A stretch of 64,000 bases of DNA from assembly GCA_963717765.1 (NCBI GenBank), contig CAVQWX010000002.1:62001-126000 (forward strand), read 5' to 3'. The stretch comes from JACDER01 sp963717765 (lineage in GTDB: Bacteria; Actinomycetota; Thermoleophilia; Gaiellales; Gaiellaceae). Below the pieces are notes generated by a model, which was not told where the DNA came from, searched no databases, and worked only from the letters and a program-made list of their open reading frames with translations. Below are positions 1 through 7,747 of the stretch, one piece after another. How positions within the stretch are numbered: the first letter of the stretch is position 1; each line of letters starts with the position of its first letter. Made by a program: the position numbers and the translations under genes.

Positions 1-943
1 TGAACTCGGCACCCGCGGCGAAGGGGATGTTGAGGTCCGAAGACAGAGGCGCTCCCCGTGCTTCGCGCCGTTCGAGCCAGCCGATCGTCCCGCCGTCCAG
101 GACGCGGTCGAGCTTGGTCGGGCCGCCTGGCGTCCCGGTTGAGCTCCCCTGTGATCCGGCCGGTCCCATCGGAGCGGGGGAGAAGGGGACGGCGACCGCG
201 GCTCCGTCCGTGAGCTCTGCCCGTACCTGCGTCACGCGCTGGCCGACGTCCGGTCTCGAGGCGACGTACAGGAACGAGTTTGCGCTCGCCTCCACCTGAT
301 GCGATCCCTCGTCGTCCGTCAGCTCGACCGAGCGGACGCCGTCGGCGGCGATCCCCGCGGTCACCTGGACGAGCGAGGACGTGAAGGTGTCGAATCCGAC
401 TGTCGCGGTCTTGTCTCCCTTCCCGACGCCCCAGTCGGCGATCAGGACGCGGACCGGCGCGTCGTCGTTCTTCAGGTCGTCCACCGGAGCGCACTCGAGC
501 GTCCCATCGTGCGCTGCGCCCGATGCGACGAGGCGGATGCAGAGCGAGTCTCCGGTGCGGAAGCCGAACAGGTCGACATCGACGCCGTCAACCTGGGTCT
601 GGGCCAGCCGCCGGAGGCGCGGCGATCCGGGAAACGCGACCCAGGAGCGCGCGTTCGCCTCGTCGAAGGTCTGCTGCTCGGCGGGGGTCGCCGGCGTTCC
701 GGGAGTGCCCTGAAGCCAGGACGTGAACCCGGCGAACGTGTCGCGGATTGCACTGCCGAGCGGCGTCGTAAACGCCACCGCAACGAACACTGCGACAGCG
801 CCGGCCAGCAGGAACAGAGCACGCGATCGGCGCGATGGCCCAGAGCGCCGCAGCACGTCGTCCCAGTCGCCGTCACGGGCCGCCTCCGGGGCGTAGTCGT
901 CGAGTGCGCGGACGACGGTGGGCGAGAGCTCGAGCTCGCTCAT
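1..943 (-). CDS. Membrane-anchored partner of ECF sigma factor (partial, runs off window start)
   Basis: The frame stays open from an ATG at 943 to the edge of the window, giving at least 314 residues; the C-terminus lies outside. The N-terminal ~40 residues are acidic and probably cytoplasmic (MSELELSPTVVRALDDYAPE). One hydrophobic segment follows at about residues 43-60 (ALFLLAGAVAVFVAVAF). The rest is an extracytoplasmic domain with no motif I recognise. Its ATG overlaps the stop of the sigma-factor gene by four bases (ATGA), so the two are very probably co-translated. A single-TM protein coupled to an ECF sigma gene fits a membrane anti-sigma or sensor protein. I see no zinc-binding HxxxCxxC motif, so that role is inferred from context only. 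Confidence 0.7.
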   Translation of the reverse strand, partial: MSELELSPTVVRALDDYAPEAARDGDWDDVLRRSGPSRRSRALFLLAGAVAVFVAVAFTTPLGSAIRDTFAGFTSWLQGTPGTPATPAEQQTFDEANARSWVAFPGSPRLRRLAQTQVDGVDVDLFGFRTGDSLCIRLVASGAAHDGTLECAPVDDLKNDDAPVRVLIADWGVGKGDKTATVGFDTFTSSLVQVTAGIAADGVRSVELTDDEGSHQVEASANSFLYVASRPDVGQRVTQVRAELTDGAAVAVPFSPAPMGPAGSQGSSTGTPGGPTKLDRVLDGGTIGWLERREARGAPLSSDLNIPFAAGAEF

Positions 944-1407
944 GATCTGACTCCTTCGATCGCGTCGCGGAGCGACTTGTGGGCGGCGGCGAGCGTCGCC
1001 GAGACCGTTCCCGTCTCGATCTCGAGCACCTCGCCGATCGTTCCGTAGTCGAGGTCGGCGTAGTAGCGGAGGAAGACGGCCAGGCGCTGCCGCTCGGGAA
1101 GCGCGCCGATCAGCGGACGCACCGAGCCTTCGCCGCCGGGGACGCCGTTCGGCTCCGGTGCCGGAAGCGGCGGAGGAGGAGGCGCTCCGGCGATGCGTTT
1201 CGCTTCGTTGACGACGGCCCGCCAGATCCAGACTTCCAACGGGCCCTCGCCGCGGAACTGGCGGCGGCGCTGGATCGTCCGCGCGAACGCTTCCTGAACC
1301 GCTTCGGCCGCGGACTCGGGATTGCGCGTTATCGCCAGGGCGACTCGAACGAACCGCCGGTAGCTTCGGCGGTAGACGCCCTCGAACTCACTCAGTGCCG
1401 GGCGCAT
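940..1407 (-). CDS. ECF-family RNA polymerase sigma factor
   Basis: This 155-residue protein has the two-domain layout of extracytoplasmic-function sigma factors. Region 2 spans roughly residues 10-72, with a helix starting EGVYRRSYRRFVRVALAITR and the W-I-W-R segment. A proline-rich linker lies at about residues 75-92. Region 4 spans about residues 98-150, with LPERQRLAVFLRYYADLDY and a helix-turn-helix ending in TLAAAHKSLRDAI. It should direct RNA polymerase to a small stress regulon and is probably held inactive by the coupled membrane protein downstream. The chosen ATG lies immediately after an AT-rich TATATAT stretch at 1410-1416, which may be promoter sequence. Confidence 0.88.
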   Translation of the reverse strand: MRPALSEFEGVYRRSYRRFVRVALAITRNPESAAEAVQEAFARTIQRRRQFRGEGPLEVWIWRAVVNEAKRIAGAPPPPPLPAPEPNGVPGGEGSVRPLIGALPERQRLAVFLRYYADLDYGTIGEVLEIETGTVSATLAAAHKSLRDAIEGVRS

Positions 1408-1448
1408 GCATATATACGACCTGCGCGCGCCCGGCCTTGTTTAGTCCC

Positions 1449-1868
1449 TCAGGCGGAGACGGCTCCCCATTCGGCGGGCGCCACGTCCTTCACCGGTGCG
1501 GCGAAGTACCAGTGCACGCCCTCGGGGTCGCGTGCGGAATAGCGCCGGTGCCCGTAGTCCTGGTCGACCGGGTCCTCGGTGATCTCCGCCCCGGCCGACC
1601 TGGCGTGGTCGCAGTGCGCGTCCACGTCCTCGACGAGCACGTAGATCCCGAAGGTCTCGCCGACGTCGCGCGGGTTGCGGTAGTCGTCGCCGGGGTCGCC
1701 CATGTAGATGCGGCCGCCGTCGCCGATCTTCATCTCGGCGTGGTTGACATAGCCCTGCTCGCCGGTGTAGCGGAGCACCTCTTCGAAGCCGAAGGCCTCC
1801 GCCAGCCAGCCGAGCATGGCGTCGCAGTCCTTGTACAGCAGGTACGGAGTGATGATCTGCTCTTCCAT
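1449..1868 (-). CDS. VOC-family (glyoxalase/bleomycin-resistance fold) protein
   Basis: This 139-residue protein is a single VOC module: MEEQIITPYLLYKDCDAMLG, then GFEEV..., ending in the typical ARDPEGVHWYF strand. A longer frame exists upstream, but the ATG at 1868 overlaps the stop of the ArsR gene as TGATG and is preceded by GGAGGAAG, so I take it as the start. It is the last gene of an SRPBCC-ArsR-VOC operon. Such triplets are common in Actinobacteria, but the substrate cannot be read from the sequence. The family covers metal-dependent isomerases, dioxygenases and drug-binding proteins. Confidence 0.85.
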   Translation of the reverse strand: MEEQIITPYLLYKDCDAMLGWLAEAFGFEEVLRYTGEQGYVNHAEMKIGDGGRIYMGDPGDDYRNPRDVGETFGIYVLVEDVDAHCDHARSAGAEITEDPVDQDYGHRRYSARDPEGVHWYFAAPVKDVAPAEWGAVSA

Positions 1869-2179
1869 CAGGTCTTCCTCCTTCGTCGTCGGATCTCGGT
1901 GTCGAGTGCGTCCAGCCGGTTCGTCCAGAAGCAGCGGTAGCGCTCGAGCCACTCGTCCACCTCTTCGAGCGGGGCGGGGTCGAGCGAGTACAGGCGCCGT
2001 GTGCCAGCCCGGCGTGTCGTGACCAGGCCGTGCTCGTGCAGGACGCGCAGGTGGCGGGAGACGCCCGGCCGGCTCGTCGAGAAGTGGGAGGCGATCTCGC
2101 CGGCGCTCCGTTCGCCGTCGGCGAGGAGCTCCACGATGCGCCGGCGTGTCGGTTCCGCCAGAGCCTCGAACGCGCTCAC
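1868..2179 (-). CDS. ArsR-family winged-helix repressor
   Basis: This 103-residue winged-helix protein has the ArsR signature FEALAEPTRRRIVELLADGERSAGEIA followed by the recognition helix SRPGVSRHLRVLHEHGLV. No metal-binding CVC motif is present, so it belongs to the large non-metal branch that is usually co-transcribed with SRPBCC proteins. The GTG start overlaps the SRPBCC stop by four bases (GTGA). It most likely autoregulates the operon through the palindromes at 2529-2549. Confidence 0.9.
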   Translation of the reverse strand: MSAFEALAEPTRRRIVELLADGERSAGEIASHFSTSRPGVSRHLRVLHEHGLVTTRRAGTRRLYSLDPAPLEEVDEWLERYRCFWTNRLDALDTEIRRRRRKT

Positions 2180-2508
2180 TTCGCGCCCTCCAGCAGGTCG
2201 TCCAGGCGCCCGAGCGTGTTCGCCCAGCGCTCGGAGTAGAGCATTCCCTGGACGGCGTTGATGCGCCGGTGGTCGAGCACGAGCTGCGTCCCTTCGTCCG
2301 TCGCCACGAGCTCGAAGCGGACGACGGACGGCTCGTCCCCTGGCGGAAGCCAGTCGAGCTCGAGCAGACGCTCCGGCTCGGACGCGCGAACCTCCGTCGG
2401 CACCGGGCCGAGCCAGCGTGCGACGGACTCGGGCTCGGTCAACGCGGCCCAGACCTCGGCGGGCGTGGCGTCGTACCGGCGCGTATAGCGGACTTCGCAG
2501 AATCCCAC
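2176..2508 (-). CDS. SRPBCC/AHSA1-like ligand-binding protein
   Basis: This is a 110-residue START-like (activator of Hsp90 ATPase homologue 1-type) domain. It has the opening VRYTRRYDATPAEVWAALTEPESVARWLGP, the central PSVVRFELVATDEGTQL strand pair and the C-terminal helix ending RWANTLGRLDDLLEG. It is the first gene of a minus-strand operon with the ArsR repressor and the VOC protein, and may bind the hydrophobic ligand the operon responds to. The start lies only 20 bases from the first operator palindrome, so transcription may begin at or near the initiator codon. Confidence 0.85.
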   Translation of the reverse strand: MGFCEVRYTRRYDATPAEVWAALTEPESVARWLGPVPTEVRASEPERLLELDWLPPGDEPSVVRFELVATDEGTQLVLDHRRINAVQGMLYSERWANTLGRLDDLLEGAK

Positions 2509-2528
2509 TGCGACACCGTAACCGGAAC

Positions 2529-2549
2529 GTTACGTAACTGTCAAGTTAC
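2529..2549. promoter_or_regulatory. Overlapping palindromes: probable ArsR operator and promoter of the SRPBCC operon
   Basis: Two overlapping inverted repeats lie just upstream of the SRPBCC start. One is GTTACGTAAC (2529-2538); the other is GTAACT-N4-AGTTAC (2534-2549). A minus-strand TTGACA (2544-2539) sits inside the second repeat. ArsR proteins bind 12-2-12 or similar palindromes overlapping the -35/-10 region, so this is the natural autoregulatory site. The -10 is poor (TTACGG at the right spacing). Confidence 0.6.
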
Positions 2550-2550
2550 G

Positions 2551-2817
2551 CTAGGACGAGGTCTTCGTGGTGTCTTTGACGTACCCGGGCTGGTTGACCT
2601 CCGCCAGCTGTTCCTGCAGCTCACGGAGATGCTTGACGTGCGGGCGAAGGGCGGTGCTCTTGATCTTGCCCTCCTCGACCAGCTCGAACGTCTTGCGGCC
2701 CAGCTCCTCGTACGTCCGGACGATCTCGTTCTTGACCTTCGCCTCCTGGACGTTGTCCTTGACCGCGTCGGCGGCGTCGGAGGCGCCCTTCTTGACCTTG
2801 TCGAAGAAGTTGCTCAT
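2551..2817 (-). CDS. Small charged helical protein, unknown function
   Basis: This 88-residue protein begins MSNFFDKVKKGASDAADAVK and is almost entirely amphipathic helix with heptad-like charge spacing (residues ~5-75). It resembles the N-terminal helix found in several small actinobacterial envelope or stress proteins, but I do not recognise a family. The frame extends upstream, but the ATG at 2817 is chosen because the upstream part looks non-coding and a -10-like TAGACT lies at 2831-2826, eight bases before it, which would give a leaderless mRNA. Confidence 0.65.
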   Translation of the reverse strand: MSNFFDKVKKGASDAADAVKDNVQEAKVKNEIVRTYEELGRKTFELVEEGKIKSTALRPHVKHLRELQEQLAEVNQPGYVKDTTKTSS

Positions 2818-2834
2818 GCCTCCGGAGTCTACGC

Positions 2835-2948
2835 TTATCCGTCTCGAACCAGGCGCCTGATCAGGCCCTTGCGCTTCCAGCCGGCTGCGGCGGCACCCAG
2901 CTCGGCTGGTGTGGGAGGAACCGAGGTCACGTACTGCTTGCGCTTCAT
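2835..2948 (-). CDS. 37-residue basic small protein, unknown
   Basis: This short ORF encodes MKRKQYVTSVPPTPAELGAA followed by a tryptophan and a basic tail (GWKRKGLIRRLVRDG). The ATG at 2948 is preceded by GAAAGGACT, a good ribosome-binding site at normal spacing. That site, and the coding-like codon use, support a real gene despite the length. It sits 71 bases downstream of the histidine kinase on the same strand, so it may be co-transcribed with the two-component system. No function is assigned. Confidence 0.5.
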   Translation of the reverse strand: MKRKQYVTSVPPTPAELGAAAAGWKRKGLIRRLVRDG

Positions 2949-3019
2949 GGGAGTCCTTTCTCGTGGGAACCAATTGACGCAAGCGTCGCCATCGCGCCTA
3001 AGAGTGGTCTGAACGGGCC

Positions 3020-4111
3020 CTAAGAAGCGCCTAACACCGGAGGATGCGCGATCCGCCGGTGCTGGAAGCCGGGAAACACCAGGCCGAAGACCGAGCCCTC
3101 GGGCGAGGACCGGGCGGTGCAGCGTCCCCCATGCGAGCTCACGATCGTCTCGACGATCGCGAGCCCGAGCCCGGCCCCGCCACGATCCCGCGTGCGGGCG
3201 GAGTCGGTGCGCGCGAAGCGGTCGAAGATGCGCTCGAGCATCTCCGGAGGAATGCCCTCTCCCGCATCGGCGACCTCGATCACGACCTCGTGGCCGTGTG
3301 GCCGGGCGCGCACCTCGATTTCCGCCGAGGGATCTGTGTGCTTGACTGCGTTCTCGAGCAGCGCGTCGAGAGCCTCCCGGAGCGCTTCCGGGTCGGCGCG
3401 CAGGGTCCCGGACGGCACGGCGCCGAGCCGCCAGGCGCGCGGCGCGACCTCCGACCAGCGCACGAAGACCTCCTCGAGGAACGGCTCGAGCTCGATGTTC
3501 TCCGTCACCACGAAGTCCGGGTGGTCGGCCTTCGCCAGGAGCAGCAGGCGGTCGACGATATGCTCGATGCGTTGCAACTCGTCGAGGGCGACGCCGATCT
3601 CGGGCGCTTGGCCGTTCGATCGTCTCAGGACATCGAGGTGCCCGCGCGCGATGGTCACGGGCGTGCGGAGCTCGTGGGAGGCGTCGTGCAAGAAGCGCTC
3701 CTGGCGCTCGAGCAGGGAGGCGCGCTCGTCCGCGAGTCGCTCGACCTCGCGCAGTGCGTGCTGACGGCGGCGGGCATGCCAGACCATCGCCAGGAACATC
3801 AGCGACATCAACGGCACCTCGAAGAGCTCGCCCCACGGCTGCTCGCCCGTGGTGGCGTCGATCAGGATAAGGCTTCCGGTCGCGACCCAGACCAGGCCGA
3901 GAAGCAGGTAGGTGGGAAGGGGCCGCCAGAGCGTGAAGCCGAAGAGCAGGGTGAGGCTGACCCAGATGAAATGGAAGGGGATGGTCTCCCAGTTCGGCCA
4001 GGCGACCATGGCGGCGACGTTCGCGGCCGCGAAGGCGAACCAGGCGAGCTCGATCGCCCTAGGCCGCAACCAGGCGATAACCGGCATGTCGGACGGTTTC
4101 GATCGGCGCAT
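3020..4111 (-). CDS. Sensor histidine kinase of a two-component system
   Basis: This 363-residue kinase has about four hydrophobic segments in residues 18-112 with very short loops, then a cytoplasmic transmitter. The H-box is FLHDASHELRTPV with the phospho-acceptor near H146. The ATPase domain has the N-box (ENAVKH), G1 (DAGEGIP), F-box (FDRFAR) and G2 (GAGLGLAIV). With no large extracellular loop it is an intramembrane-sensing-like kinase. It overlaps the end of the response-regulator gene by 53 bases if the ATG at 4111 is used; an ATG at 4087 is a possible alternative. It probably controls the divergent cbb3 oxidase operon. Confidence 0.9.
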   Translation of the reverse strand: MRRSKPSDMPVIAWLRPRAIELAWFAFAAANVAAMVAWPNWETIPFHFIWVSLTLLFGFTLWRPLPTYLLLGLVWVATGSLILIDATTGEQPWGELFEVPLMSLMFLAMVWHARRRQHALREVERLADERASLLERQERFLHDASHELRTPVTIARGHLDVLRRSNGQAPEIGVALDELQRIEHIVDRLLLLAKADHPDFVVTENIELEPFLEEVFVRWSEVAPRAWRLGAVPSGTLRADPEALREALDALLENAVKHTDPSAEIEVRARPHGHEVVIEVADAGEGIPPEMLERIFDRFARTDSARTRDRGGAGLGLAIVETIVSSHGGRCTARSSPEGSVFGLVFPGFQHRRIAHPPVLGAS

Positions 4112-4727
4112 CCGGGCCTAGCTTCTTGCGCAGCCGACGGATGCAGACATCGACCACGTTCGAACGAGGGTCGAAGTGGTAGCCCCAGACCTCGGAGAGG
4201 AGCCGTTCCCTGCTGATGACCTCACCCGAGTGGATCGCGAGCTCGCGCAGCAGCCTGAACTCACGATCGGACAGATCGGTTGCGATCTCGCCGATTCGCG
4301 CCTGCCGGCGGGCGAGGTCGAGCACGAGCTGGCCTGCCGTGATCTCCGCGCTGTTGGCGTCTGTTGGTAGCGCGTGGCGAAGCTGCGCGCGGATCCGTGC
4401 GATCAGCTCGTCCAAGGCGAACGGCTTGGGAACGTAGTCGCAGGCGCCGAGCTCGAAGCCGCGGAGCTTGGTCGCGAGGTCGGAACGAGCGGAGAGAATG
4501 ACCACCGGGAGCTGGGGGCACCGGAGCTGGAGCGCGCGGAGGACGCTCAGTCCGTCCAGCCGCGGCAGCAGCAGGTCGAGCACGACGAGGTCGTAGCGGC
4601 GCGACGACGCCCGGCGAAGCGCTGTGAGGCCGTCCAGCTCGGAGTCGACGGTGAAGCCCTCCGACTCGAGCCCACGGACCAGGAAGGAGAGGATCCGCGG
4701 CTCATCCTCGACAACCAGCAACCGCAT
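4059..4727 (-). CDS. OmpR/PhoB-family response regulator
   Basis: This 222-residue protein has a receiver domain (MRLLVVEDEPRILSFLVRGL, acidic pair E8/D9, phospho-acceptor D51 in LVVLDLLLPRLDG, conserved lysine in YVPKPF). A winged-helix output domain follows (SDREFRLLRELAIHSGEVIS...VDVCIRRLRKKLG). The start is placed at 4727 because the upstream extension is promoter sequence and TATGGT (4742-4737) is a plausible -10. The kinase follows on the same strand, and the cbb3 oxidase operon is divergent only 101 bases away across repeated AATGACA half-sites. Confidence 0.93.
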   Translation of the reverse strand: MRLLVVEDEPRILSFLVRGLESEGFTVDSELDGLTALRRASSRRYDLVVLDLLLPRLDGLSVLRALQLRCPQLPVVILSARSDLATKLRGFELGACDYVPKPFALDELIARIRAQLRHALPTDANSAEITAGQLVLDLARRQARIGEIATDLSDREFRLLRELAIHSGEVISRERLLSEVWGYHFDPRSNVVDVCIRRLRKKLGPDAPIETVRHAGYRLVAA

Positions 4728-4758
4728 CGGCACACGACCATAACGTGGATGACCGTGA

Positions 4759-4787
4759 AATGACAGTCGAATGACACATTTGTCATT
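4759..4787. promoter_or_regulatory. AATGACA direct/inverted repeats: probable response-regulator operator
   Basis: AATGACA occurs at 4759-4765 and again at 4770-4776, start to start 11 bases. An inverted copy TGTCATT follows at 4781-4787, forming a perfect 7-4-7 inverted repeat with the second copy. OmpR/PhoB-type regulators typically bind two half-sites 11 bases apart. The block sits between the divergent response-regulator and cbb3 oxidase genes. Confidence 0.6.
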
Positions 4788-4814
4788 TAGGCTGTACGGA
4801 GGCCGCACCCGCCG

Positions 4815-4820
4815 TACATT
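4815..4820 (+). promoter_or_regulatory. -10 hexamer TACATT of the cbb3 oxidase operon
   Basis: TACATT ends eight bases before the ATG at 4829. The AATGACA operator ends about 27 bases upstream of it, just ahead of where a -35 would lie, which is the position expected for a class II activator site. No good -35 is visible, again consistent with activator dependence. Confidence 0.5.
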
Positions 4821-4828
4821 GCCGGGCC

Positions 4829-6325
4829 ATGGCGGTCACGCCACAGGAGCGAGTCCACGCTCCGATGGCCGACGAGGCTCGGCCGACCGCCTCTCGCTGG
4901 ACCTTTCCCGACGGAGCCGCGAAGCACTGGCTGCTGTCCTCGGTCATCTGGCTGACCGTCGTCGATCTGTTCGGGCTGGTGCTCGCGACGGAGTTCGTGG
5001 CGCCGGACGCGTTCGGCGGCATCTCCTGGCTGGAGTTCAGCCGGATCCGGCCGTCGCACGTCAACGGCGTGATCTTCGCGTGGCTCACGATGATGTACTT
5101 CGGCGCGCTCTTCTACATGCTCCCGCGGCTGGTCGGGACGAAGGGGCTGTGGAGCGAGCGACTGGGCATCTGGTGCGCGTGGGCGTGGAACGTGATGTAT
5201 CTCCTCGCGGTCGTCGCGCTCCTGACGGGGCACAGCCAGGGTCGCGAGTACGCCGAGTTCATCTGGCCGATCGACATCGCGCTGATGGTGATCTGGGGCC
5301 TGAACGTCTTCAACATCCTGGCCACGGTGGCGATGCGGACGATACGGCCGATCTACGTCTCCGTCTGGTTCTTCATCGCCAGCCCGCTGTGGTTGATCGC
5401 GGACTACTTCATCGGCAACGTGGTCTGGAGCCCGGGGGACGTCTGGGGGGCGCCCTCGGGGGCCTTAGGGGGGAGCCTGTCGGACGCGATCCTGAACTGG
5501 TGGTACGCGCACAACCTGTTCGGTCTCTGGCTGACTCCGATGCTGCTCGCGCTCACGTACTACCTCGTCCCGCGCATCACCAACACGCCGCTCTACAGCT
5601 ACACGCTGTCGCTGATCAGCTTCTGGGGGATGGCCTTCTTCTACACGGGGGTCGGCGACCACCACATCCTCCAGTCCCCGACGCCGTCGTGGCTGAAGAC
5701 GATCGCAACGGTCTCCTCCTGGATGCTGCTCGTGCCGGTCTTCGCCTTCACGATCAACATCCTCGGAACGATGAAGGGGAACTGGGACAAGTTCTTCACG
5801 AACTTACCCCTGCGCTTCACCATCACGGCCTTCTTCTTCTACTTCCTGGTCAACATCCAGGGCGCGTTCGAGGCTCTACAGCCCTTCAACAAGCTCACGC
5901 ACTTCACCAACTTCGTGGTCGCGCATGCGCACCTCGCGCTGCTGGGCGCGTTCACGATCCTGGGCATGGGAGCGATCGACTACATCGTCGCCCAGATCTA
6001 CAGACGCCCCTTATGGAGCCGCAGCCTGAGCGAGTGGCAGTACTGGCTCATCACCATCGGCTTCACCGGCTTCTTCAGCGTGCTCACGCTGGCGGGGTTC
6101 CAGCAGGGGTTCAGCTGGGAACAGGGCATCCCCGAGATCAACGTGCTGCCGCAACTGCACGCGTACTACATCGCGCGCGGGATCTTCGGCGCGATGATCG
6201 TCATCTCCGGGATCGTCCAGATCGTCAACATCGGCATGACGATCTTCACGAACACGATGGAGCGCCGTCGCCGGGAGACGTTGAAGGTGGCGAGTGCGAT
6301 CGCGCCGCCGGCGGAGGCGTCGTAG
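4829..6325 (+). CDS. ccoN: cbb3-type cytochrome c oxidase subunit I
   Basis: This 498-residue multi-spanning protein carries every metal ligand of a haem-copper oxidase catalytic subunit. The low-spin haem ligand is H77 in RPSHVNG, with its partner H368. CuB is bound by H228 (WWYAHN) and by H278/H279 (GDHH). H366 in VVAHAHLALLG is the high-spin haem b3 ligand. The WWYAHN and YYLVPR segments are typical of the C-family (cbb3) rather than aa3 enzymes. It should reduce O2 to water at the membrane with high oxygen affinity. The next gene, the fused cytochrome c subunit, begins at the base after its stop codon. Confidence 0.95.
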   Translation: MAVTPQERVHAPMADEARPTASRWTFPDGAAKHWLLSSVIWLTVVDLFGLVLATEFVAPDAFGGISWLEFSRIRPSHVNGVIFAWLTMMYFGALFYMLPRLVGTKGLWSERLGIWCAWAWNVMYLLAVVALLTGHSQGREYAEFIWPIDIALMVIWGLNVFNILATVAMRTIRPIYVSVWFFIASPLWLIADYFIGNVVWSPGDVWGAPSGALGGSLSDAILNWWYAHNLFGLWLTPMLLALTYYLVPRITNTPLYSYTLSLISFWGMAFFYTGVGDHHILQSPTPSWLKTIATVSSWMLLVPVFAFTINILGTMKGNWDKFFTNLPLRFTITAFFFYFLVNIQGAFEALQPFNKLTHFTNFVVAHAHLALLGAFTILGMGAIDYIVAQIYRRPLWSRSLSEWQYWLITIGFTGFFSVLTLAGFQQGFSWEQGIPEINVLPQLHAYYIARGIFGAMIVISGIVQIVNIGMTIFTNTMERRRRETLKVASAIAPPAEAS

Positions 6326-7747
6326 ATGACGGACGACGAAGGCCAGCTCTCTCACTCCGGCACGCCCCCAATTCCGCGGGGTTGGACGCGCCACCCGCGG
6401 GAGCGGATGCTGATCACGCCGCTGATGGCCGGTATCGGCGGGCTGGTCGCCTTCTTCATCGTCGTCGCGATCGTCGTCTGGCTGCCGATCCACACCTTCG
6501 ACCCGCCACCGTCGGCCGACTGGGCGCCGCTCTCGAACGTCGCGCTCAAAGGGCGCGACCTGTTCGCGGCCAACAACTGCTACGTGTGCCATTCCGGCTA
6601 CACCCGCCCGCAGGACGTCCGCTACCAGCTCTACTACCTGTATCCGAAGATCTCCCAGCCGGGAGACTTCTACGGGACCGACCAGTCGCCGAACCTGCTC
6701 GGCACCGAGCGCACCGGGCCCGACCTCTCGCAGGAGGGCGGGTTCCACCCGAACGACTGGCACTTCGCGCACTTCTACAACCCGCGCTACGTCACGCCGT
6801 TCTCGCTCATGGCGACGATGAAGTCGCTCTTCTCCAACAAGCAGGTGGAGGAGCTGACCGCCTACGTGCAGGAACGGAGCGGCAAGTCGGGGCTGCTGCG
6901 CTTCGCCGGGCAGCTGTACGCCAAGCACATCGTTCTCGCCAACCAGGGCTACCCGCCTCCCTACCAGGGCTTTCAGGGCGCGGACAAGCCGATCGTCGAG
7001 GCGAACGAAGACGGGTTGAGCGTTCCGAAAGGGCAGCTGGAGGAAGCCCCGAACCTGTCGCAGATCGACCGCAGCTACTGGCTCTCGTCCGACCCGCTCC
7101 CGGTGACGTCGGCGAACCTCTACCGGGGCAAGACGGTCTTCCTCGAGCGCTGCGTCTCCTGTCACGGCGTGGCCGGGAACGGCAAGGGGCCGGGTGCCAG
7201 CTTCCTCTCGCCGCCGCCCGCCGACTTCACCGACAAGGACGACGCCTGCTGCGGTGGCGACACGGGGCCGGGAGACTTCTACTACCGCATCCTCCGCGGC
7301 TGGGCCGGCACGGGGATGGAGAACTTCGGCGACCGCCTGTCGGTCAACGACATCTGGCGGGTGGTCATGTTCATCAAGACGATCCCGAACGGCACGCTGA
7401 AGCCGCACGTCAATCCGACCCCGAGGGACTTCATCGTCTGGCAGCCCTCCGAGGAGCTGGTCGCCTGGCTGAAGTCGCGCCAGAAGCTGACCAACAACCC
7501 GTCCTTCTCGAACGCCCCCGTCAGGGACCCGTACCTCGAGGAGGCGATGCGCCTGTACCCCGGCCTGTCGCTGGGCGATTCGTTCCTGATCAACGACGGG
7601 AAGACGCGCCTGTCGCTCCAGGATGCGGCCAACGGGATCAAGGCGATATACAACCAGCTGCTGAACACCGCGTGGGCCGATGCGCGGGCACGCGGCGAGA
7701 AGCTGCCGTCCATCGAGCAGAAGCTCATAAGGCCTGAGGTGCCGTGA
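6326..7747 (+). CDS. Fused CcoO-CcoP-like dihaem cytochrome c subunit of cbb3 oxidase
   Basis: This 473-residue protein has one N-terminal membrane helix (about residues 30-53) and then two covalent c-haem sites. The first is CYVCH (C85, C88, H89), inside a CcoO-like domain with the typical RPQDVRYQ and GPDLSQEGG segments. The second is CVSCH (C276, C279, H280), in a CcoP-like class I cytochrome c domain with a candidate Met ligand in GTGMENFGD. Canonical cbb3 oxidases encode CcoO and CcoP separately; here both electron-entry domains are on one chain. The start codon directly follows the ccoN stop. Confidence 0.9.
   Translation: MTDDEGQLSHSGTPPIPRGWTRHPRERMLITPLMAGIGGLVAFFIVVAIVVWLPIHTFDPPPSADWAPLSNVALKGRDLFAANNCYVCHSGYTRPQDVRYQLYYLYPKISQPGDFYGTDQSPNLLGTERTGPDLSQEGGFHPNDWHFAHFYNPRYVTPFSLMATMKSLFSNKQVEELTAYVQERSGKSGLLRFAGQLYAKHIVLANQGYPPPYQGFQGADKPIVEANEDGLSVPKGQLEEAPNLSQIDRSYWLSSDPLPVTSANLYRGKTVFLERCVSCHGVAGNGKGPGASFLSPPPADFTDKDDACCGGDTGPGDFYYRILRGWAGTGMENFGDRLSVNDIWRVVMFIKTIPNGTLKPHVNPTPRDFIVWQPSEELVAWLKSRQKLTNNPSFSNAPVRDPYLEEAMRLYPGLSLGDSFLINDGKTRLSLQDAANGIKAIYNQLLNTAWADARARGEKLPSIEQKLIRPEVP

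Noticed and set aside
4771..7737. A 988-codon plus-strand open frame across the cbb3 genes
   Set aside because: It is the +1 shadow of ccoN and the fused cytochrome gene: arginine/alanine-rich with no domain, while the overlapping frames carry all haem and copper ligands.
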